From Mycolicibacterium brumae (lineage in GTDB: Bacteria > Actinomycetota > Actinomycetes > Mycobacteriales > Mycobacteriaceae): a DNA stretch of 64,000 nt. Below, in pieces: positions 57,775 through 64,000 of this stretch. The stretch covers positions 3,658,001 through 3,722,000 of the forward strand of contig NZ_CP104302.1 of the NCBI RefSeq assembly GCF_025215495.1, given 5' to 3'. The notes under the pieces were generated by a model. The model was given only the letters and a program-made list of their open reading frames with translations, ran no database searches and was not told where the DNA came from. Each line of letters opens with the position of its first letter. Position 1 is the stretch's first letter. The translations under genes were made by a program, and so were the position numbers.

Positions 57775-58374
57775 TTAGCCGGCGGCGGGCTTGCCCTTGA
57801 GCCCCCGCCAGAACAGGTTGGTCAGCAACGCGGTGGCGTCGTCGACGTCGACGTCCCCGGCGCTGACCCGGTTCGCGACCGCCTCACCGGCGCCCACCAG
57901 CGCGGTGGCGGTGAGCTCGAAGTCGGTGCCCGGCTCGGGATTTCGGGTTCCGGCGGACAACAGTTGGGCGACCAGGTCGATAATGCGCTCGCGCCCCTCC
58001 CGGACCGTGTGCGCAAACGTCTGCGAACTCGTGGCTTGGGTGTACAACACGATCCACGACGCGCGATTGGCGTCGATGTAATTGAAGAACAAGGGCAGCG
58101 CCGTAGCGAGCATGTCGCGGGCCGGCAGGCCGAAATCCAGGTTGGCGGCCACCCCTTCGATGAACCGGCGCAGCTCACGGTCGAGCACCGCGCCGAACAG
58201 GTCCTCCTTGGAGCCGTAGTACAGGTAAAGCATCGGCTTGGAGATCTCGGCGCGCGCGGCGATCGCGTCCATGGAGGTCTCGTGGTAGCCGTTGACCGAG
58301 AACACCTGGACGGCCGCGTCGAGCATCTGCTGCTCGCGGACGGCACGTGGCAGCCGTTTGGTTCCGCCGGCCAT
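57775..58374 (-). CDS. TetR-family regulator (Rv0238-like)
   Basis: A 199-residue TetR protein. The opening MAGGTKRLPRAVREQQMLDAAVQ and the DNA-binding helix-turn-helix TSMDAIAARAEISKPMLYLYYGSKEDLF (residues 34-61) are nearly those of Rv0238, and IDANRASWIVLYTQATSSQTFAHTVREGRE in the ligand domain also agrees. ATG at 58374 was chosen by homology; GTG two codons upstream is possible. An inverted repeat in its own promoter region recurs at fadA2/fabG4 and in weaker form at fadE5, so it probably represses itself and a fatty-acid gene set. The ligand may be an acyl-CoA; that is inference. Confidence 0.9.
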   Translation of the reverse strand: MAGGTKRLPRAVREQQMLDAAVQVFSVNGYHETSMDAIAARAEISKPMLYLYYGSKEDLFGAVLDRELRRFIEGVAANLDFGLPARDMLATALPLFFNYIDANRASWIVLYTQATSSQTFAHTVREGRERIIDLVAQLLSAGTRNPEPGTDFELTATALVGAGEAVANRVSAGDVDVDDATALLTNLFWRGLKGKPAAG

Positions 58375-58401
58375 CGGCACCCACCTCTCACTCCGCTTAT
58401 C

Positions 58402-58416
58402 TGACTCCAGAGTAAG
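58402..58416. promoter_or_regulatory. Operator upstream of the TetR gene
   Basis: TGACTCCAGAGTAAG matches the fadA2/fabG4 operator, with one arm base changed (TGACTC for TTACTC). It lies 28 bases before the TetR start. The extended 16-mer ends GTAAGTTA as at 55085. Autoregulation is likely. Confidence 0.7.
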
Positions 58417-58477
58417 TTACCCGTTCCGGAGCCCAACGGGTCAGGTCAGACCCAGACCGAAACGCGCGCGACGGGCG

Positions 58478-59680
58478 TCAGCAGGGCAGGTGCCCGCCCT
58501 TCATCGCGACCACCCGGCGCACCGCGGCGTCGACCTGCGCCGACGACAGCTCACCGGAATTCACCGCGGCCTCCAGCCGATCCAGCACCGCGGGGACCTC
58601 GGCGGTGGTCACCCACAGCGCCACATCCGCGCCCGCCTGCAGCGCCTTCAACGCGGCCTCGGGCACCCCGTACTGATCGGAAATGGCCTGCATCGAGGAG
58701 ATGTCATCGGTGAACGCCACCCCGCCGAAGCCCATCTGGCGCAGCAGCGCGTAGGCGGCCGGGCTCAACGAGGCTTGCTCGCCGTTGGTCAGACCCGGGA
58801 CGTTCATATGCCCGATCATCACCGCGGCCGGGCCGGACGGGATCAGCGCCCGGTACGGGGCCAGGTCGGTGGCCTCCAGCTCCGACAGCGGCGGGGTGGT
58901 CACGCCGCCGGTGTGCGAATCGCCCGACGCCCGGCCGTGACCGGGGAAGTGCTTGAACACCGGCAGCAGCCCGCCGTCGCGCAGGCCGGCCGCGTAGGCG
59001 CCCGCGTACTCGATGACGGTGTTCGGGTCCGCGCCGAAGGACCGGTCGCCGATCGCGCCGTCGGCGTCACCGGCGGTGATGTCGAGCACCGGCGCGAAGT
59101 CGATGGTGATGCCCAGCCCGGACATCTTGCGGGCGCGGTCCGCGGCGATCGCCCGGACCTCTTCGGGGGTCTTGGTGGCGGCGAGCTCGCGCGCCGACGG
59201 TTGCACCCCGATGACCGACTTCAGCCGGGACACCCGGCCGCCCTCCTCGTCGGTGCTGACGGCCAGTCCGGTCGCGCCGGCGGCGGCCTTGATCTCGGCC
59301 AGCGGTCCGCCCAGCATCGACAGGTCGGTCCAGCTGCCGATGAAGATGCCGCCGACCTTGTGGTTGGTGACCACGGCCCGGGCGTCGGCCGCCCCGGTCA
59401 CGCCGACCATGAGCAGCTGCGCCAGCTGCTCGCGCAGCGGCATCGCGTCGCACATCGGGGCCTGCGGCACGTTGCCGACGGTGTTCGCGGCCGGACGCAC
59501 GTCCGCGCTCTGCGGGGCCGGGTCGGCGGCGGCCACCGGCGCCGAGGTGCGCGGCGAACGGCTCTGCAGACCGACCACCACGGCGACGGTCAGCACCAGG
59601 ACGGCCAGGAAACTCAGGGCGACGGTGGCGGGGCGGAGGCTCTTGCGGGCGCGCTTCACCGCATCGAAGAGTGTCGGCAT
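58478..59680 (-). CDS. lpqI: GH3 beta-N-acetylhexosaminidase, LpqI-like
   Basis: A 400-residue glycoside hydrolase family 3 protein of the NagZ type. Conserved parts are TDEEGGRVSRL near residue 143, KHFPGHGRASGDSHTG (proton-donor His/Asp loop, near 240) and the nucleophile Asp in GVAFTDDISSMQAI near 323. It would cut GlcNAc-anhydroMurNAc or related muropeptide sugars outside the membrane for cell-wall recycling. M. tuberculosis LpqI is a lipoprotein, but the N-terminal hydrophobic segment here (residues 17-40, ending VVVGLQSRS) has no lipobox Cys, so it looks membrane-anchored or cleaved. ATG at 59680 gives a proper signal-anchor start; longer readings run into the Usp gene. Confidence 0.88.
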   Translation of the reverse strand: MPTLFDAVKRARKSLRPATVALSFLAVLVLTVAVVVGLQSRSPRTSAPVAAADPAPQSADVRPAANTVGNVPQAPMCDAMPLREQLAQLLMVGVTGAADARAVVTNHKVGGIFIGSWTDLSMLGGPLAEIKAAAGATGLAVSTDEEGGRVSRLKSVIGVQPSARELAATKTPEEVRAIAADRARKMSGLGITIDFAPVLDITAGDADGAIGDRSFGADPNTVIEYAGAYAAGLRDGGLLPVFKHFPGHGRASGDSHTGGVTTPPLSELEATDLAPYRALIPSGPAAVMIGHMNVPGLTNGEQASLSPAAYALLRQMGFGGVAFTDDISSMQAISDQYGVPEAALKALQAGADVALWVTTAEVPAVLDRLEAAVNSGELSSAQVDAAVRRVVAMKGGHLPC

Positions 59681-59749
59681 GACCGCAATGTTAACCGGTC
59701 GGACCCTTGTGACCTGCCCCACGAGCGTCCTGGGTGATAATCGAAGGCG

Positions 59750-60205
59750 ATGACGGTCGTGATGATCGCCTACGACGGCACACCGGGGGCGCGACGGGCA
59801 GTTGGCTACGCGGCCAAGTTCTTGGCGCCCACACGCACCGTGCTCGTCACCGTGTGGGAACCCATCAAACAGCCCGGGGATCAGGTCAGCTTCGACCTCG
59901 ACGGGCCTCCGGACCCCGGCGACGCCGACGACGTCGACATCGCGTTCGCCGACGCCAAACACACCAGCGACGAGGGCATCACGCTGGCCCGCACGGTCGG
60001 ATTGTCCGCCGAGGCGCTGTGCGTGTCGCTGCGCGGCACCATCTGGCGGACCATCATCGACGCCGCCGACTGGCTGGACGCGGATCTCATCGTGACCGGC
60101 ACCCGCGGCACCACCGGACTGCGGTCGCTGCTGCAGTCCAGCGTCGCCGACCGGGTGCTGCGGCACGGCGGGCGACCGGTGCTGATCGTGCCGCCGGAGG
60201 CCTGA
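59750..60205 (+). CDS. Universal stress protein family
   Basis: A 151-residue single UspA domain. VVMIAYDGTPGARRAVGYA at the N-terminus, an Asp at the first loop, and the C-terminal GTRGTTGLRSLLQSSVADRVLRHGGRPVLIVPP carry the ATP-binding G-2X-G-9X pattern, with Ser in place of the usual third Gly. The role in stress or dormancy is general for the family. GATAAT (59736-59741) ends eight bases before the ATG, which suggests a leaderless transcript. It is divergent from lpqI. Confidence 0.85.
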   Translation: MTVVMIAYDGTPGARRAVGYAAKFLAPTRTVLVTVWEPIKQPGDQVSFDLDGPPDPGDADDVDIAFADAKHTSDEGITLARTVGLSAEALCVSLRGTIWRTIIDAADWLDADLIVTGTRGTTGLRSLLQSSVADRVLRHGGRPVLIVPPEA

Positions 60206-60292
60206 GGTTCGGCGGCGACCAGCGCCGATCGGGCGATCTGCTAGGTTGGCCCACGAACACCCCAGGGTTTTTCTGATGCTGAAGGAGCTGCC

Positions 60293-60466
60293 ATGTCCCG
60301 GTTCGTGGTGCCAGCTGCCGCCAGCATCCTGGTCGGTCTGCTGCTGGGCGCCGCCTCCGTGTTCGGCGCCACCTTGATGGTTCAGCAGGACACGAAACCG
60401 CCGGTGACCGCGGGCAATCCCGATTCCGCCGTGCTCAACCGCGTCGAATACGGCGAACGCAAATAG
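60293..60466 (+). CDS. DUF2613 small membrane protein (Rv0236A-like)
   Basis: A 57-residue protein with one hydrophobic segment (about residues 6-30, VVPAAASILVGLLLGAAS) and a polar C-terminus ending NRVEYGERK. It matches Rv0236A, also about 57 residues, which lies just before aftD in M. tuberculosis. GAAGGAG lies five bases before the ATG. It ends 17 bases before aftD, so the two are probably co-transcribed. Its function is unknown; a role with AftD or in the envelope is inference. Confidence 0.85.
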   Translation: MSRFVVPAAASILVGLLLGAASVFGATLMVQQDTKPPVTAGNPDSAVLNRVEYGERK

Positions 60467-60483
60467 CCTCTGGCTCCACCGGC

Positions 60484-63400
60484 ATGCCGACTCTTCCGGG
60501 CGGGTCGACGCTCGCATGCCCGCCCGGCCTGTCCCGACGCTGGTTGTGGCTCGTCAGCGCCATCGCGCTCGTCCTGACCTTCGCCCAGTCCCCCGGACGT
60601 ATCTCCCCGGACACCAAGCTCGACCTCGCCATCGACCCGCTGCAGTTCCTGAGCCGGGCGGCCAACCTGTGGAACAGCGACCTGCCGTTCGGCCAGACCC
60701 AGAACCAGTCCTACGGCTACCTGTTCCCGCACGGCACGTTCTTCCTGGTCGGCGACCTGCTCAACATCCCGCCGTGGATCACCCAGCGGCTGTGGTGGGC
60801 GCTGCTGCTGGTCGTCGGGTTCTGGGGCCTGCTGCGGCTGGCCGAAGCGCTCGGCATCGGAACCACCAGCTCCCGGGTGGTGGCGGGCTGCGCGTTCGCG
60901 CTGGCCCCGCGTGCGCTGACCACCCTCGGCTCGATCTCCTCGGAGACGTTGCCGATGATGCTCGCGCCGTGGGTGCTGCTGCCGGTGGTGCTGGCGTTCC
61001 GGCACGGCGGCGCCGATCGGCCGTCGCTGCGACTGCTGGCCGCCCGCTCCGGGGTCGCGCTGGCGCTGATGGGCGCGGTGAACGCGGTCGCGACGGCGAT
61101 GGCCTGTCTGCCGGCGGTGATCTGGTGGCTGAGCCAGCGGCCGAACCGGCTGTGGTGGCGCTTCACCGGCTGGTGGGCGCTGGCCGGCGCGCTCGCGGTG
61201 ACCTGGTGGGTCATCCCGTTGGTGCTGCTCGGCCGGATCAGCCCGCCGTTCCTGGACTTCATCGAATCCGCCGGTGTCACCACCCGGTGGGCGTCGCTGA
61301 CCGAGGTGTTGCGCGGCACCAGCAGTTGGACCCCGTTCGTGTCCCCGGACGCGACGGCCGGCGCGTCACTGGTCACCGGCGCGGTCGGAGTGCTGGCCAC
61401 CACCATCGTCGTCGCCGCAGGCCTGGCCGGCTTGGCGCTGGCCACCATGCCCGCCCGAGGCCGGCTGATCACCATGCTGCTGGTCGGCATCACCCTGATC
61501 GCGGTCGGCTACTCCGGCGCCCTCGGCTCGCCGATCGCCGGCATGACGCAGGCGTTCTTGGACGGCTCCGGGGCCCCGCTGCGCAACGTGCACAAACTGG
61601 AGCCGGTGGTGCGGATCCCCGTCGTGCTCGGCATCGCGCACCTGCTCGGCCGCATACCGCTGCCGGGCAGCGCGCCGCGGCCGGTCTGGCGGCGCGCCTT
61701 CGCCCACCCCGAGGACGACCGGCGCATCACCGTCGGCATCGTGACGCTGGCGGCGATCGTCGCGGCGACATCGCTGGCCTGGTCCGGCCGGCTGGTCCCA
61801 CCGGGCGACTTCGACGCCATCCCCGATTACTGGTCGGACGCCGCCGCCTGGCTGGCCGAACACAACACCGGCGAGCCCACGCCGGGCCGGGTGCTGGTGG
61901 CGCCCGGCGCCCCGTTCGCCAACCAGGTGTGGGGCAACAGCCACGACGAACCCATGCAGGTGCTGTCGATGACGCCGTGGGGGGTGCGCGACTCCATCCC
62001 ACTGAACCCGCCGCAGACCATCCGGGCGCTGGATTCGGTGCAGCGGCTGCTGGCCGCCGGCCGCCCGTCCGACGGGATGGCCGACACCCTGGCCCGCCAG
62101 GGCATCTCCTACCTGGTGCTCCGCAACGACCTGGACCCGGACAGCTCCCGCTCGGCCCGGCCGATCCTGGCGCACCGCGCCGTCGACGGTTCCGCGGGCC
62201 TGGAGAAGGTCGCCGAGTTCGGCGAGGAGGTCGGCCCCGGGCTGCTCGACGGCTTCGTCACCGACAGCGGCCTGCGGCCGCACTACCCGGCGATCGAGAT
62301 CTACCGGGTCACCACCGCCGACAACGCCGGCGCCCCGTACCTGGCGGACATCGACACCATGGCGCGTGTCGACGGCGGACCGGAGTCGCTGCTGCGGATC
62401 GACGAACGCCGCCGGCTGCAGCATCGCACCCCGCTCGGGCCGGTGCTGCTCAGCCAGGACGCCACCGCCGCGGGGCTGCCGAACCCGCTGGTCACCATCA
62501 CCGACACCCCGGTCGCCCGGGAGACCGACTACGGCCGCGTCGACGACCACTCGTCGGCCGCCCGAGCCCGCGGCGACACCCGGCACACCTCCAACCGGGT
62601 GCCGGACTACCCGGCGCCGGGCGCCTGGTCGGTGTGGGCGAACTGGTCCGGCGGCCGGCTGACCGCGTCGAGTTCCTCCTCGGACGCCACCACACTGCCC
62701 GTCGTCGCCCCCTCCACCGGCCCGGCGGCGGCCATCGACGGCGACAGCGGCACCGCCTGGGTGTCCAGCGCGCTGCAGGCCGCGCTCGGCCAGTGGCTGC
62801 AGATCGACTTCGACCACCCGGTGACCAACGCCACCATCACCGTCACCCCGAGCGGCACCGCGATCGGCGCGCAGGTCCGGCGGCTGGAGATCTCCACGAT
62901 CAACGGCACCAGCTCGGTGCGCTTCGAGGAGCCCGGCGAGCCGCTGACGGTCGCGCTGCCCTACGGGGAGACGCCGTGGGTGCGGATCACCGCCACCGGC
63001 ACCGACGACGGCGGCTCCGGGGTCCAGTTCGGCATCACCGACCTGTCGGTCACTCAGTACGACGCCTCCGGCTACGCCCACCCGGTCAACATCCGGCACA
63101 CCCTCGACGTGCCCGGCCCGCCGCGCGGCGCGCAGGTAGCCGGGTGGGATCTGGGCCAGGAACTGCTCGGCCGGCCCGGCTGCGCGGACTCCCCCGACGC
63201 GGTGCACTGCGCGGCGTCGATGGCGGTGTCCCCGGAGGAGCCGGTGAACTTCAGCCGCACGCTGACCGTCACCGACCCGGTCGACGTCGACCCCACCGTG
63301 TGGGTGCGGCCGCGCCAGGGGCCGCGGCTGGCCGATCTGGTGCGCGCGCCCGGGGCCGCCTGGGCCGAGGGCGACGCCGACGGCGTCGACATCCTGGGCA

Positions 63401-64000
63401 CCGCCTACGCCGCCGCCGACGGCGATCCCCGCACCTCCTGGACCGCGCCGCAGCGCATCGTGCACTCGCACGGCCGGCCCACCCTGACGCTGCGGCTGCC
63501 CAAACCCGCCGAGGTGGGCGGGCTGACACTGACCCCCAGCGCCGCCGACCTGCCCACCCATCCGACGCTGGTCGCCATCGACCTCGGCGACGGGCCGCAG
63601 GTGCGCGAACTCGACCCCGACGAGGCCACCACCGTCAACCTCAAACCGCGGGTCACCGACACCGTCCGGGTCAGCATCCTGGAGTGGAACGACGTCATCG
63701 ACCGCACCGCCCTGGGCTTCGACCAGGTGAAACCGCCCGGCTTGGCCGAGGTGACCGCGCTGACGCCGCACGGAGCCCCGATCGCCGCGGCCGACGCGGC
63801 GGCCAATCGGGACCGCGTCGTCACACTGGCCTGCGGTGACGGCCCGGTGATCGGCGTGGCCGGCGAGTTCATCCAAACCTCGGTGCGCACCACGGTCGGC
63901 GCGCTGCTGGCCGGCGACCCGATTCCGGCGCAGCCGTGCCGAACCGCGCCGATCTCGCTGCCGCGCGGCGAGCAGGAACTGATCGTCAGCCCGGGCCCGG
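60484..64000 (+). CDS. aftD: Arabinofuranosyltransferase AftD, N-terminal part
   Basis: The frame opens at ATG 60484 and runs to the window end; 1172 residues of about 1400 are present. The N-terminal half is a GT-C type glycosyltransferase with many helices, an early acidic pair in SPDTKLDL and conserved LWNSDLPFG and SYGYLFPHGTFF. The later part is extracytoplasmic and beta-rich with carbohydrate-binding-like modules (GQWLQIDFDHPVTNA near residue 768; TSWTAPQRI near 983). AftD adds arabinofuranose from decaprenylphosphoryl-arabinose to arabinogalactan and lipoarabinomannan. Similarity to Rv0236c is continuous. The missing C-terminus should hold the last helices. The exact start is uncertain because no ribosome site is obvious. 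Confidence 0.93.
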   Translation, partial: MPTLPGGSTLACPPGLSRRWLWLVSAIALVLTFAQSPGRISPDTKLDLAIDPLQFLSRAANLWNSDLPFGQTQNQSYGYLFPHGTFFLVGDLLNIPPWITQRLWWALLLVVGFWGLLRLAEALGIGTTSSRVVAGCAFALAPRALTTLGSISSETLPMMLAPWVLLPVVLAFRHGGADRPSLRLLAARSGVALALMGAVNAVATAMACLPAVIWWLSQRPNRLWWRFTGWWALAGALAVTWWVIPLVLLGRISPPFLDFIESAGVTTRWASLTEVLRGTSSWTPFVSPDATAGASLVTGAVGVLATTIVVAAGLAGLALATMPARGRLITMLLVGITLIAVGYSGALGSPIAGMTQAFLDGSGAPLRNVHKLEPVVRIPVVLGIAHLLGRIPLPGSAPRPVWRRAFAHPEDDRRITVGIVTLAAIVAATSLAWSGRLVPPGDFDAIPDYWSDAAAWLAEHNTGEPTPGRVLVAPGAPFANQVWGNSHDEPMQVLSMTPWGVRDSIPLNPPQTIRALDSVQRLLAAGRPSDGMADTLARQGISYLVLRNDLDPDSSRSARPILAHRAVDGSAGLEKVAEFGEEVGPGLLDGFVTDSGLRPHYPAIEIYRVTTADNAGAPYLADIDTMARVDGGPESLLRIDERRRLQHRTPLGPVLLSQDATAAGLPNPLVTITDTPVARETDYGRVDDHSSAARARGDTRHTSNRVPDYPAPGAWSVWANWSGGRLTASSSSSDATTLPVVAPSTGPAAAIDGDSGTAWVSSALQAALGQWLQIDFDHPVTNATITVTPSGTAIGAQVRRLEISTINGTSSVRFEEPGEPLTVALPYGETPWVRITATGTDDGGSGVQFGITDLSVTQYDASGYAHPVNIRHTLDVPGPPRGAQVAGWDLGQELLGRPGCADSPDAVHCAASMAVSPEEPVNFSRTLTVTDPVDVDPTVWVRPRQGPRLADLVRAPGAAWAEGDADGVDILGTAYAAADGDPRTSWTAPQRIVHSHGRPTLTLRLPKPAEVGGLTLTPSAADLPTHPTLVAIDLGDGPQVRELDPDEATTVNLKPRVTDTVRVSILEWNDVIDRTALGFDQVKPPGLAEVTALTPHGAPIAAADAAANRDRVVTLACGDGPVIGVAGEFIQTSVRTTVGALLAGDPIPAQPCRTAPISLPRGEQELIVSPGP

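Noticed and set aside
60516..63839. Long open frame inside aftD in another frame
   Set aside because: It reads Arg/Pro/Gly-rich shadow sequence, while the frame from 60484 matches AftD continuously to the window end.

Overview
The window comes from a high-GC mycobacterium. It carries a complete ESX-3 type VII secretion locus, PE/PPE genes, an MmpL transporter, the arabinan enzyme AftD and many fadD/fadE genes. The core genes run collinear (inverted) with M. tuberculosis Rv0294 down to Rv0236c, as judged from remembered protein sequences rather than a search. VapBC24 and several other M. tuberculosis genes are absent and the gaps hold intergenic repeats, so a non-tuberculous species is likely. 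I cannot name the species.

Layout. 1-3.1 kb: end of a lipid kinase, PAP2 phosphatase, tam, and an alpha/beta hydrolase. 3.4-18.1 kb (minus strand): ESX-3, eccA3-eccB3-eccC3-PE5-PPE4-esxG-esxH-espG3-eccD3-mycP3-eccE3, behind a promoter that contains an IdeR-like iron box. 18.4-27.2 kb (plus strand, divergent from ESX-3): PPE, Fe(II)/2-oxoglutarate oxygenase, FcoT-like thioesterase, FadD10-like ligase, ACP and a C-A-T-R NRPS. This is the isonitrile lipopeptide (INLP) pathway known from Rv0096-Rv0101 and Streptomyces ScoA-E. 27.2-33.7 kb: a set of metal and export genes, namely a free-standing HMA domain, a siderophore-type MmpL, a CbiM-like permease, a PepSY membrane protein and a His-rich DUF5134 protein. 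33.9-43.4 kb: fadE6, fadD2, an acyltransferase-3, an SDR with its TetR, a queuosine-precursor-type transporter and pxpB-pxpC. 43.5-47.3 kb: the succinate dehydrogenase 1 operon behind a CRP-like palindrome. 47.4-60.2 kb: flavin reductase, fadE5, a diiron-type hydrolase, a frameshifted Ig-like pseudogene, fadA2, fabG4-htdX, TetR, lpqI and a universal stress protein. 60.3-64 kb: a DUF2613 peptide and aftD, cut by the window end.

The main discovery candidate is 18.4-33.7 kb: an INLP metallophore cluster joined head to head with ESX-3 and extended by metal-binding, export and uptake-type genes. A compact, probably lysine-dependent NRPS would build the isonitrile lipopeptide, MmpL could export it, and the HMA, CbiM, PepSY and DUF5134 proteins could reduce or traffic the metal. 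The PPE that leads the cluster is a close paralogue of ESX-3 PPE4, which suggests the two systems are linked by secretion as well as by position.

Two further themes stand out. A TTACTC..GAGTAA-type operator recurs at fadA2/fabG4 and at a TetR gene, with a weaker copy at fadE5, suggesting one fatty-acid regulon. Three different short-repeat arrays all sit between convergent gene pairs.
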